Shown piece by piece: positions 1-9,387 of a stretch of 64,000 nucleotides of DNA. Source of the DNA: Mortierella alpina (lineage: Eukaryota; Mortierellomycota; Mortierellomycetes; Mortierellales; Mortierellaceae); assembly GCA_029449245.1 (NCBI GenBank), contig JANATF010000003.1, forward strand, positions 1,302,001 to 1,366,000, given 5' to 3'. The first letter of the stretch is position 1. The number at the start of each line of letters is the position of its first letter. Below the pieces are notes generated by a model that saw only the letters and a list, made by a program, of their open reading frames with translations, did not search any database and was not told the DNA's origin. The translations under genes were made by a program, and so were the position numbers.

Positions 1-522
1 AAGGATTTTGTCATCCGAGTACCTGTCACAGTCGTGATTCAAGTTGATGAGCAAGGTAGAGCTGTTGGAGCTCATGGGACGACTGGGAGCTGCAATGATA
101 TCCGTTGCGAGGATATGGGTCTCGGCCAAAAGGACGTGTCTAGCACCTTGCTGCGCCAAAGCCATGCGCCAGATGAAGAAACATCAGTTTCAGGCTCTGC
201 AGTTGCAACCAACCTCGCTACAACAGCGAGAAGTGTTGTGACAGAACCATCTGCAGGGAGGAGCGAAACAAAGTTTAGAAATGCCTTGGAGAGAACGGAA
301 GCTCGTTCTTGCCTCAGCAAAATTGCCGCGCCAATGGGAGCATCATCCATGACACGGTCGGAGGAGCTTGTGGCGTCTTCGTCAACACTACATTGGAATG
401 ACGGACTTTGGCTCGAACGGGAAAGCGATCAGCGTGTATCTAGCCTCGAGCATGCAGACGAGGAGTTCAGTGACGATTTTATTGTCGTGGATGCAGAGGA
501 AGTGGACGGCAACGAACTTTAA
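1..522 (+). CDS. 3' end of an unidentified ORF, truncated by the window edge
   Basis: The frame is open from base 1 to a TAA at 520-522 (about 173 codons). The piece is rich in Ser, Thr, Glu and Arg and ends with an acidic tail (FSDDFIVVDAEEVDGNEL). No domain is recognised. It could be the last exon of a gene that begins upstream, or a chance open frame; no splice site decides this. The neighbouring sequence is transposon-derived, so a remnant is possible. Confidence 0.35.
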   Translation, partial: KDFVIRVPVTVVIQVDEQGRAVGAHGTTGSCNDIRCEDMGLGQKDVSSTLLRQSHAPDEETSVSGSAVATNLATTARSVVTEPSAGRSETKFRNALERTEARSCLSKIAAPMGASSMTRSEELVASSSTLHWNDGLWLERESDQRVSSLEHADEEFSDDFIVVDAEEVDGNEL

Positions 523-604
523 AGTAGTGGCGACGATTACGCGGCACAATATTGGGCTCAATTAAGAAGAAAAAAGTGTCTCTCCAAGCGCATATTTCAT
601 TCCT

Positions 605-930
605 TTACTCGATACGGCAGTTTTCCGACTTGCCATGCCAAATACTGTCAGAAAGACTATGGGGCCACTCCACGTGGCGCTTGGGAATGTGCTGTGGTTG
701 TGAGATGAAGTCGGACTCCAGGTCATAATATCTACAGAGGACGTCGAGCCTGCGTCCCTCTCTGAGGAGCATGAGAACCGCCCGGGACATGTTCATGGCG
801 GCGGTGTGGTCTCTGTCTCTCTGAAATCCGCAGCCAGGGCACTTGAGGCTGCGGCCTTGCCATCACAGACAGACTCACAATGGCAGCAGATTTTGGATGT
901 TCGGAACTCGTCAACGCAAACGACGATCAT
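605..930 (-). pseudogene. Fanzor (TnpB-like) C-terminal fragment, copy A
   Basis: Reading the minus strand from 930 gives VCVDEFRTSKICCHC, then after a one-base frameshift CPGCGFQRDRDHTAAMNMSR. These are the zinc-ribbon CxxC pairs and the RuvC-III Asp motif (RDxDHxAAxNM) of Fanzor proteins. The tail (AVLMLLREGRRLDVLCRYY) matches the end of the copy at 16137-16379 closely. Only the last part of the protein is present: an in-frame TAG (or a splice acceptor) lies just upstream of 930. The frameshift between the two CxxC halves makes it non-functional unless it is a sequencing error. Family knowledge: Fanzors are RNA-guided DNA nucleases carried by eukaryotic transposons. Confidence 0.75.
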
Positions 931-1066
931 ATTCAGTGCCTGGGCCTATAGCACAAAACAGGGTTGAGCATGGGAAAAGTTGCCTGGGCTCTGGTACATT
1001 ATGCAATTGGAGGAATGAAATAAGGTTAATACGGTGTGACTGAGAGCAAGCGCGTTTGCACTTTAC

Positions 1067-1403
1067 CTTGAAGAGGGCGTTGAACGATGACATGAATAGT
1101 GTTCTTGGGCGGCTTGTTTCCAACACGCCACGCGTCGCTCTTAGTTTCTTCTTGTCCTTGTTGTTGAAAATGCCAAGCACAATAGGGATTTCGTTGCCGT
1201 TGTCGTTGTCGTCGTCTGGAATGGAGACACTCCAGAGTGTGAGCTTGTCGGCATCAACATCCTGAGAGTCGTTGTTTCTTCTTGATCTTGATGAGCTCCT
1301 TGAGGTCGCCGATTGTCTTGGAGGACTCAATCCCGACAGGGAACGCGTTGAATGTTGGCTCTCCATCAACAAGACAGAGCAAGATCAGGAGATTGTCGGT
1401 CAT
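1067..1403 (-). pseudogene. Crinkler (CRN) N-terminal ubiquitin-like domain, frameshifted and truncated
   Basis: The minus-strand ATG at 1403 begins MTDNLLILLCLVDGEP, followed by AFPVGI, TIGDLKELIK and, after a one-base shift, DVDADKLTLWSVSIPDDD. This is the ordered signature of the Crinkler N-domain known from oomycete and fungal effector-like proteins. The shift lies in an A-rich run (AAGAAGAAAC) near 1277, consistent with one extra A. The coding part ends at a possible splice donor (TTCAAG/GTAAAG) at 1067; no recognisable C-terminal effector domain follows. Fanzor copy A lies downstream on the same strand, about 140 bp away. The RecQ transposon is inserted about 195 bp upstream of the ATG, in what would be the promoter. 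Confidence 0.75.
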
Positions 1404-1613
1404 GGTACTGCGAAGCATCAAAGGAAAAGAAAGTGGGGCTGCTAAGAGAGTGAAGGATGTGTGAGGTGAGATGAAGAGTAGCGAAAGGTGAAAGAAAAGA
1501 GGAAGAGACGCAGAATGTGGGTATGAGAGAAAAAAAATAAAAAAAAAGAAAGGCGAAGGGCGAAGTAGGGCGTGGAAGTGGTGGCAAAGGCGATGGAGAA
1601 GCTCTGAACCCAT

Positions 1614-1646
1614 CCCCTCTGCAGCAAAAAATTTGCTGCAGAGGGG
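1614..1646. repeat. Perfect 33-bp palindrome near the left transposon tip
   Basis: Two 15-bp arms (cccctctgcagcaaa and its complement) are separated by three A. The matching site in the right arm (about 9129-9161) carries a changed half, so it is an imperfect hairpin there. It lies 16 bp inside the repeat tip and could be a transposase binding or cleavage hairpin. Confidence 0.8.
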
Positions 1647-1712
1647 CTGGGACAAAATGTCGTCCTCTACTAATGAAGCTCCCTTCGTCCTGACCCACTT
1701 CCCTAATAAGGG

Positions 1713-2259
1713 GGTTTTTTTTTGTTTATAAGGGATTTATTGCGTCAGAGTGTGTGCAAAAATTCAATACTCCCCATCATAGGAGTCGCCGCCGATCAAA
1801 AGGATATAAAAATGAATACTTTCTGCAAGTACAAAAGTTACATCATAGGGGAGAAGGAGAGAGAAGAGAGAAATATAACAGGTAACAGGGTAGAAGGGGT
1901 CCAAGCAACGTAGAGTACAAACGAAACAAGAGAAAGGAAATAAAGTACAGTGTTAGGTGGGGAAATTAGTGTCCGTCGTCAGGTCTGCTGCGGGTGTAGG
2001 CGGTTGGTGTCGCGCCTCCCTTTTGCGTCGCTCCTCCATCTGTGCCAAAACTTGAGTGAGCGCGATGTCAACGGCGCTTAGAACTCTCGTGTTGTCAAAG
2101 ATCTGATCCTCACGGATGAAGGCGAAGTGGTGACGCCAGATGGTGGCCAAGATGGATCCGAGCAGGAGGATGATGGGTACATTGTTGAGAGGTGTCAGTG
2201 TCTCTGGTCGGGGGAAAAAGAGACGTTCAACCTGATCGGCTGTCCAAGTGTGATCTTTG
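1713..2259 (-). mobile_element. 5'-truncated LINE (non-LTR retrotransposon) 3' end
   Basis: The minus strand encodes the C-terminal part of a LINE ORF2 (VERLFFPRPETLTP, then ILLLGSILATIWRHHFAFI, ending at 1953), followed by a 3' untranslated region and a poly(A) tail seen as T-run 1715-1723. It is flanked by a 16-bp duplication (acttccctaataaggg at 1697-1712 and 2260-2275). The other transposon arm has this 16-mer once, at about 9062-9077, which proves the insertion. Confidence 0.9.
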
Positions 2260-2530
2260 ACTTCCCTAATAAGGGAAGTGAGACTCCAATCGCCGTATAT
2301 CACGTGGGTCGCATCGCACCATGCGCCATGCCTCGGCATATCATGTATCTAGCTTGTAGCTTGCTCCCACTCCTTCACCCTGCTTCCTTCCACCCTGTTT
2401 CCTTCCACCTTCCTTCCACCCTCAAGTAAAGCGACAGCATGTCAACTAAAAGGCCTCTCAGGTACGGCTGTGCCTCTAAAGCATATACTGATTCCCAAGC
2501 ACGCGTTCATCAAACAGCATCCGCTGCTCA

Positions 2531-2983
2531 TCATCCCATCCATTTCGCATTCTCCTCTTCCCGCCGCAATGTATTCTGCCTTAGTGCCGGTGTGCCTGAC
2601 AATGGGACCCCGAGCTCCTCAGGTAAACGCATCCCCAGAGTTTCCAGGGTATGGCTCAGTTTGAAGTAGTTTGAACTATGCTCAACGGGTAATAGCTGCT
2701 CTATATCCGCTTCTAAGTGCTGATCGTCAACGCACCTCAGCTTCAAGGCATAGGCTGCGTGGGAATGCTCAAGTTCAAGTCTGACGCAGAGTCCCAAGGA
2801 GGTGCCAATCAAGTGAGTGGCTGTCGACCTTTGTAATGAATGTGCTGCTTCCAAGCTTATTTCTAATCGTCTCTTGGCGCGTCGTACCGCCTCGACGTAG
2901 GACACTCCGAGGAAAGACGCGGAGACCTTACTTTCCTTGAGTACAACCCGTTCAACCATGGATCGATCGACATCCTTACACAC
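2531..2983 (-). CDS. 150-aa ORF inside the left TIR, function unknown
   Basis: Begins MCKDVDRSMVERVVLK and contains an Arg/Lys-rich helix (VEAVRRAKRRLEISLEAAH). No family is recognised. An almost identical copy (E17G is the difference seen) lies in the other arm at 8354-8806. Its start overlaps, head to head, the first exon of the helicase gene by 47 bp. The frame has stayed open in both arms, but because the arms are near-identical this is weak evidence for coding; it may be a shadow of repeat DNA. Confidence 0.35.
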   Translation of the reverse strand: MCKDVDRSMVERVVLKESKVSASFLGVSYVEAVRRAKRRLEISLEAAHSLQRSTATHLIGTSLGLCVRLELEHSHAAYALKLRCVDDQHLEADIEQLLPVEHSSNYFKLSHTLETLGMRLPEELGVPLSGTPALRQNTLRREEENAKWMG

Positions 2984-5549
2984 CTCTGCACCACTTCCAA
3001 GTGCTGACGAGTTGGCCTTCTGGTCGCCCGCACAGCCACCTCAGCAAGGACAGGAGTTACGGTTCCACATTCGCTCCGCATTCATTCCAAACCAGTCTAT
3101 TGACTCGCCCGAGAAGACCTGTGGTTCCCGAGCATCATTTCTGTTAGCAAAAGGACGAGCTCTCTCTCCTGGTGCAAGGAGCATCTGACCGCCAGAACAC
3201 GACGGCTTTTCCTCTGACGATTCTGACATCTCGTGCGCGTCGTACGTACATACACCAAGGAAATATGTTATTACGCCATCACGCTTTCCTGCAACGCCAA
3301 CACGCTCTGCTGTAACACGGTTGCCTGCAGCTCCAACACGCTCTGCTGTAACACGGTTGCCTGCAACTCCAACACGCTCTGCTGTAACACGGTTGCCTGC
3401 AACTCCAACACGCTCTGCTGCAACACGGTTGCCTGCAACGCCATTACGCTCTGCTGCTACGCTAGTACGCTTATTTGGAACCCCAATTCAACGGACACCA
3501 ACTCCGAAACCGCCTGTTTTGTCGCCGATGCAGTTCCTTTCGCACCCATCAGAGGCTTCACTTGAGAGACTCATACCGGATTTCATTGGAGAGGACGAGA
3601 GTGATGATGTGGCAAGTACATTCATATTGATTGTCAAGCATTTTGCGTCGCAATCCAACATGTTTGGTGCTCATTTTGAAGGCGCTATCTTATGCATCGT
3701 TAGGCATCTTTTACCTGGTCAAAAGCCATTGATATTTGTCGAAAGGTTTTCAAATGTACTCCAAAGGAGCAGCAACTGGAGGTCATGGATCACATTGCAC
3801 AAAAGTCGGATTGCGTGTTGATTGCTCCCTGTGGTTGGGGTAAAACTCTCGCATTCTTTCTTCCTATTGCATACTGGCCTAGCAGTGTCACTGTCATTGT
3901 CTCACCACTGTTGGCTTTGATGGACGATCAACACGAGGTAATGTACGGCTACATATTTCTGTGTAGATGCAGCTCAACGAAAGCCAGAAATAACAATGCT
4001 GATGCCAATCGCCCTTATCTTTGAATTTGCCACTCGATCGTGTAGAAGCTGATGAGCGCTGATATACCGCAGGTTGTTCTTTCAAGCGAGAGCACTGTTG
4101 TCATTGACAACAACTTGATAAAACGCATACTCGGAGGGGAGTTCAGAGCAGTCTTTATGTCGCCCGAGATCATTTTTGGTGACAGTCCCACATCAAGGCT
4201 GGTCCGGAAACTTTGGCACGAAAAGGCCTGGCGGGATCAATTGCTTGCCATAGTAGTGGACGAGGTCCATTGTATCGAAAAATGGGGTCACACGTTTCGC
4301 CCGGAATATGGTCGCCTCGGTGAACTTCGCATTTGGGCGCCTGGAGTTCCGTTTGTGGGCGTAAGTGCGACACTTACCCCCAGTGAGCTCGCTAAAACCA
4401 AGGACAACCTTTTCATGCCGAACGCTCACGTTATTGGTGTGGAAGATGTTCCTGACAACGTACATCTCGAGATTCGTACTCAACCCAAGGATGCCAAACT
4501 GGGTCTCTGTCGTCTGTTAGGACAAGACAAGACGATTGTATACTTCGAGAAAATCTCCCTTCTCATTGAGGTTTTCGGGGATGTAACGAAATATAGGACA
4601 GATTTACGAGGCAAGGTGGGCGTGTACTTCTCCACTTTAAACGCCAAATTTAAGAACGACATTATGGCCGCGTTCGTAAAGAGTGACCTCCAAGTCATGC
4701 TGGCTACTGAAGCTGCCGGCATGGGTTGCGACATATCTGATGTCGTTCAAGTTATTCAGTACGGGTAAGCGAAATACCATAGACAACAGAAATGAAAGTA
4801 CTTAGAGCGATCTCAAGAATTGACTGATTTCCTACATGATGTCTGTACAACGTAGCCATCCGAGGGATCTGCCGAGCTTTGTTCAGAGGATCGGACGAGC
4901 AGCACGAGATCGCAAGATTCAAGGCTTTGGAGTTCTCTATGTACCACCGATCACCCAGCATGCCGCAGACCCGCTTGTCCGCGAGTTTATTGAGAAGCGG
5001 GATGGGACGTGTCTTTGGGCGTCCATAGACAAATTGTTTGACTTCAAAGATCGCACTTGCAACAACAGCTGTTCTGTGTGCTCCCCAGAAGAGCGTACCA
5101 GCACAATCACTGTTTGTCGTGACACCCCAGCAAAAAACAACGGGAAAAGATGGCCAGCTTGCACGAAGGAGGAGAGATATGAAGCCTTACAGAGGCTAAA
5201 AGCATGGAGAGAGAAGGCGTACAAGACTTGGGTGAGTAGTAGGCCTTTCATGACCAGTTGTGAGAGCTGGATCATGTCAGATGAAATTGCTAAGCAGCTG
5301 TCGGAAAAGCTATCCCGGTTCAGGACTGCCGAGGAAGTCAAAGGCTTCGCTTCATCCTGCGGTTGGACGCCTGCTGGAGGAAACGCTTGGTGGGTCGGGA
5401 TCGCAGAAGTTCTATGCAAGCTCAATGACGAGATTGCTGCCGGCCACGGACCAGGCAGTGAGACGACAGCAGCATCTGTGGTAGCCCTGCCGGAGGACGG
5501 TTCTGGCGGCGATGGAGAAGGAAATGGCGAAGAGAACGCACTGGAATAA
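2937..5549 (+). CDS. RecQ-type DNA helicase of the transposon
   Basis: ATP-dependent 3'-5' helicase, presumably used in transposition. Motifs in order: Q-like segment (TPKEQQLEVMDHIA), Walker A (APCGWGKT, about 3824), motif II DEVHCIEKWGHTFRPEY (about 4259), motif III SATLT, and motif VI QRIGRAARD (about 4880). A Cys cluster (CNNSCSVCS) follows in the RecQ-Ct position, then a Gly/Glu-rich tail. Clear introns: 3938-4045 and 4765-4855. A further intron of about 85 nt before 3699 is needed to join the frames. The first exon (from 2937, MSTTRSTMDRS) lies in the TIR. An in-frame TGA at 3186-3188 must be spliced out or is a lesion; no clean donor/acceptor pair was found. The N-terminal region includes a 12-aa tandem repeat. 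The start is chosen by identity with the DUF6589 gene's first exon. Confidence 0.8.
3295..3465 (+). repeat. 36-bp coding minisatellite in the helicase N-terminal region
   Basis: About four to five copies of a 36-bp unit (core acacgctctgctgtaac, then acggttgcctgc). In the helicase frame it encodes TPTRSAVTRLPA repeats, basic and probably disordered. The Cys-rich reading in the neighbouring frame is a by-product. Confidence 0.8.
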
Positions 5550-5673
5550 GACTGTTCGACCGCCTTTCGCGAACCATCTTTCGCCTACGGATTGAGATTG
5601 TCGTTCTGACAGAGGCTTCGCACCCGAGAGATTATTAATACAGATAGATTGTCTTCTTTCCTCTTTTCCCAGT

Positions 5674-8400
5674 TTATTCTTCTATGTTGTCCAAACCTTC
5701 CATCTCCGCCAAATCCACAGCGTTCTCCGCATGTTGCCTACTTAAAAATCGTGTAATAGCTCCCGTACTCATCTTGTATCCACCAAGGCGCTGAAGATCA
5801 ACAACTGAGAGTCTTTGGTCGCTCTTGCCGCATCTGCTTTCCTTGCAATTGCATAGTACATGGGCTCCTTTGAGGTAGCCCTGAACCTTGGAGACATCCT
5901 TTGCGGTGGATGGCTTCTTGTGTTGAGTACTGTTGGAACCAACGCCTACCTCTCGCTCGAACATCCGTGAAATGTTCTGAAAAGTTCTGATGTTGGTGGA
6001 AATCGAGTCCCTTAAATACTCCCAAGACATGTTCGATCCTTTGGCTGAAAAGATGGCTTTGATGAGATAGTTGTGATTCTCTTGGAGCATGTCGGTCGCC
6101 ATCCATCCATCAACAACACCTTTGGGGTTGACGAGCATGCTCGCTAATACCCTTTTCGTCCATTCATCTGTCCATAGATAGCGAATGCCATAGAGGAGAC
6201 GTAGGAGTTCCAGGGCGTAATTCTTGTTGCCACCTCCGTGCATCATTAACGTAATGACTGGTAGCACATGTCTGATGCGACCGATGTCGCCGGTCTTGAC
6301 AGCATCGCTCAACTCAAGGTACACTGTCATGTCCCGCAAGAAGAGAACGGCGTTGCTGTTGGCGGTAGTGCTGGGCAGACCATAGTGCGACGGAGAAGGA
6401 TCATCAGACAGGAGGTCAGTGATGATTTCTGCGAGTGACCGAATATCAAGTTCATTTGATGAACCCTGCCGCAGAGCCTCACAAAGTAACAGCACTGTCG
6501 AATCAAAGACAATCCTCAAATGCTCGTCTGCATCCCTGAACTCTTGTTTATCCTTGGTGAGCCGCTTGCGCTCCATCAAAATAACAATCGATGCAAGAGT
6601 TCCTGGGAATTGTGGAATGCCCATATGTGTCCTGAAGATGGTGCCGCACAGGTTCATAACAAGATGAAAGAGCTGAAGGGTCGGTTGCACCCATGCAAGG
6701 CTGTGATAGGGATCTGGGTCGAAGACGCGGTGGATCTTGAGAGTCAGCAACCTGGACACGGTCATTTGATCCCCAGCTATTATGGTGTTTTTCGGATCGT
6801 CAAACCAACTTTTCGGCAGTTGAAGGCCCGCCGTCGTAATTCTCTCCAGCACCGCCAAATTGCCGGCAATGGTCGATTCGTCGATCTTCATGGTCTGCAG
6901 TGGGAAAAGAGCTGTCTTCTTGAGAGGAAGCTTTTCAATTGGCACTATTGGGATGGCAAGGGTAGTGGAACCCTCCGGCAATGACCGCACGATAGCGTTG
7001 AAAATATGTGACAGGCTGACCTGCCGTAACACCTGGCCGTCCGGGACACTGGGAAAGAACAAGTCGGCAGTGACCTCTGGTCTCGTATTCTCTGGGCGAA
7101 GGAGCGCAGGTGAGGCGGCCGCAGGCTTGTCGTTATCGGAGGGCAGTAAAATGAGGGTGGCGGCAGTGCCATTGTCGAAAGTATCGCGTTTGTCGACCCT
7201 TTGATGGTGGTGTTTGTTAGCGATATTGATGTTGTCGTACACGATATACCAGTCATTATTTGTCACCGCTTCCTTGATTCGCTCCTTGGCGTCCTTGGTC
7301 GATGATCTAAGCGCATTCTGGACGCTGCTATAAGATATCGAAAGCCCCAGCCCGGAGAGGACTTCAAGCACTCTCTTCGGACATCCTGTGCAGTGCAGAA
7401 AAAGTCCCATGATGGTCTGAAAAGCGTTGACCTTGCGCGACGATATGAATATCAGCATCGCCGCTATGCATCCTCGAACAGACGCGGGTTTTCGATTCCT
7501 GCGTCTCTTGACAGACTTGGGCGAGAGTTCCTGATTAGGTACATCTTCCTTGAGCAAACCTTTCAAAAGTCTTGTCAAATACGGTGCGCCTTCAGCGTAC
7601 CGATGGAGAAACTTGAAATCGTCGAGGAAAAAGTCTGCGACCTTCTGCTCAGTCACCTCTGAATATGGTAACCGCCAATCTTTTCTGACGTTGTTGCTTT
7701 CAAGATGCTTAAGAATCCGCGCGACAACGACATCGACAGCACTGTTGACAAAGGCCCCTTCCCACTTGCTGCCTTGTAACTTGCTGTTCCAAATCTTGAG
7801 AACACGTTCAGTGCCCTTGGCCTCGTAAAAATGTCCAGCCCATTGTGTTATTTGTGGGTCCTCAGACTGGAATAATGCTTCCAGAAAGGTGGGGAGCGTC
7901 ATAAGTTCTTGATTGATGCAACGCAAAATGTTGAGCAGTTTCTGCGCGGTGGTTGACTGGAGCACATACATGTATATTGGCTTAGTGGGATGTCAATATG
8001 GGAATAATCTGTTTTCAGGTAAAGTGAATCTACTTACAGGTTTCTTGCGGGTTGAGTTTGGTGTCTTTTCATTCAGTCTGGATGTCAGGTCTCCTACTGC
8101 AGATGAAGCAGGCACCTGAGAACATTGGCATTAGTCTTGTAAATCACTCCTTACACTCTTATTTGCAAAAAGCGAATAAGAGGATATTGAACTTACTCGT
8201 ATTGGCGTTGGTGAACTAAACATCTCAGGCGAGTCGATAGACTGGTGAGGGACGAAGGCGGAATGAAGGCGGAACGGAGTCCCCTGACCTTGCTGAGTTG
8301 GCTGTGCGGGCGACCAGAAGGCCAATTCGTCAGCACTTGGAAGTGGTGCAGAGGTGTGTAAGGATGTCGATCGATCCATGGTTGAACGGGTTGTACTCAA
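5674..8400 (-). CDS. DUF6589-family protein, putative transposase of the RecQ element
   Basis: Three exons with GT-AG borders and matching phases: 8400-8197, 8115-8038, 7956-5674 (854 aa). The fungal DUF6589 signature is clear: YDNINIANKHHHQRVDKRD, then NGTAATLI, AGDQMTVSRL, WVQPTLQLFHLVMN, HMGIPQFPGTLASI and GGGNKNYALELLRLLYG. The conserved D (YDN), D (AGDQ) and E (NYALELL) could form an RNase H-like DDE site; this is inference. A Cys-containing segment (CNCKESRCGK) lies near the C-terminus. The first exon begins MSTTRSTMDRSTSLHTSAPL, encoded inside the right TIR and shared with the helicase. It converges on the helicase gene with about 125 bp between stops. Confidence 0.8.
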
Positions 8401-9177
8401 GGGAAGTAAGGTCTCCGCGTCTTTCCTCGGAGTGTCCTACGTCGAGGCGGTACGACGCGCCAAGAGACGATTAGAAATAAGCTTGGAAGCAGCACATTCA
8501 TTACAAAGGTCGACAGCCACTCACTTGATTGGCACCTCCTTGGGACTCTGCGTCAGACTTGAACTTGAGCATTCCCACGCAGCCTATGCCTTGAAGCTGA
8601 GGTGCGTTGACGATCAGCACTTAGAAGCGGATATAGAGCAGCTATTACCCGTTGAGCATAGTTCAAACTACTTCAAACTGAGCCATACCCTGGAAACTCT
8701 GGGGATGCGTTTACCTGAGGAGCTCGGGGTCCCATTGTCAGGCACACCGGCACTAAGGCAGAATACATTGCGGCGGGAAGAGGAGAATGCGAAATGGATG
8801 GGATGATGAGCAGCGGATGCTGTTTGATGAACGCGTGCTTGGGAATCAGTATATGCTTTAGAGGCACAGCCGTACCTGAGAGGCCTTTTAGTTGACATGC
8901 TGTCGCTTTACTTGAGGGTGGAAGGAAGGTGGAAGGAAACAGGGTGGAAGGAAGCAGGGTGAAGGAGTGGGAGCAAGCTACAAGCTAGATACATGATATG
9001 CCGAGGCATGGCGCATGGTGCGATGCGACCCACGTGATATACGGCGATTGGAGTCTCACTTCCCTTATTAGGGAAGTGGGTCAGGACGAAGGGAGCTTCC
9101 TTAGTAGAGGACGACATTTTGTCCCAGCCCCTCTGCAGCAAAAAATTTGCAGGCAGAGGGGATGGGTTCAGAGCTTC
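8225..9177. repeat. Right terminal inverted repeat (uninterrupted)
   Basis: Inverted copy of 1598-3110 without the LINE. It carries the first exon and presumably the promoter of the DUF6589 gene, plus the second copy of the 150-aa ORF. The outer tip reads gggttcagagcttc. Confidence 0.9.
8354..8806 (+). CDS. 150-aa ORF inside the right TIR, function unknown
   Basis: Second copy of the ORF at 2531-2983, with one visible residue change (E17G). It overlaps the first exon of the DUF6589 gene head to head. Same caveat: conservation here follows from the conservation of the repeat arms. Confidence 0.35.
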   Translation: MCKDVDRSMVERVVLKGSKVSASFLGVSYVEAVRRAKRRLEISLEAAHSLQRSTATHLIGTSLGLCVRLELEHSHAAYALKLRCVDDQHLEADIEQLLPVEHSSNYFKLSHTLETLGMRLPEELGVPLSGTPALRQNTLRREEENAKWMG

Positions 9178-9387
9178 CCAATTCACCATGGTGGACTGGT
9201 GGCCGAAAAATCATAGCAGGATGAGCTGTGTCCGAGCCATGACCGGCTCTGAGACATATCATCCATATGCGTCTCACGTACAAATTTGGGTTGAGTTACT
9301 CATCTCCTATAGTTCTTCTTTCCAACTCCATGGAAAGAACATCTTGAGAAGCAACTTCAAGGCTCACAGTTCCGGTCATCAATTTTA

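Larger units (their letters stand above)
1598..3110. repeat. Left terminal inverted repeat (interrupted by a LINE)
   Basis: Matches the reverse complement of 8225-9177. The outer part is almost identical (gaagctctgaaccc at the tip); the inner part, from about 3040, diverges gradually within the first exon of the helicase gene. A LINE fragment with one copy of its target duplication (about 563 bp, within 1697-2275) is present here and absent from the other arm. Confidence 0.9.
1598..9177. mobile_element. Long-TIR DNA transposon encoding RecQ helicase and DUF6589 protein
   Basis: Positions 1598-3110 and 8225-9177 are inverted copies of each other; identity is near complete apart from a 563-bp LINE-plus-duplication insert in the left arm. 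Similarity stops abruptly outside 1598 and 9177. Inside lie two convergent multi-exon genes: RecQ-like helicase (2937-5549, +) and a DUF6589 protein (5674-8400, -), with only about 125 bp between their stop codons. Both start within the repeats. No convincing target-site duplication is seen; an AGCT at each edge is compatible with a 4-bp duplication but could be part of the repeat. I do not recognise a described transposon superfamily with this gene pair. Confidence 0.85.

Noticed and set aside
3295-3465. CRISPR-like array
   Set aside because: Repeats are contiguous without unique spacers and are coding; the organism is eukaryotic.
3233-3565. Cys-rich repeat peptide (NTLCCNTVACNS)
   Set aside because: Alternate frame of the 36-bp minisatellite; the helicase frame TPTRSAVTRLPA fits the gene model.
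1598-9177. Helitron identity of the RecQ element
   Set aside because: No Rep/HUH motif or Pif1-type helicase, and the element has long inverted repeats, which Helitrons lack.
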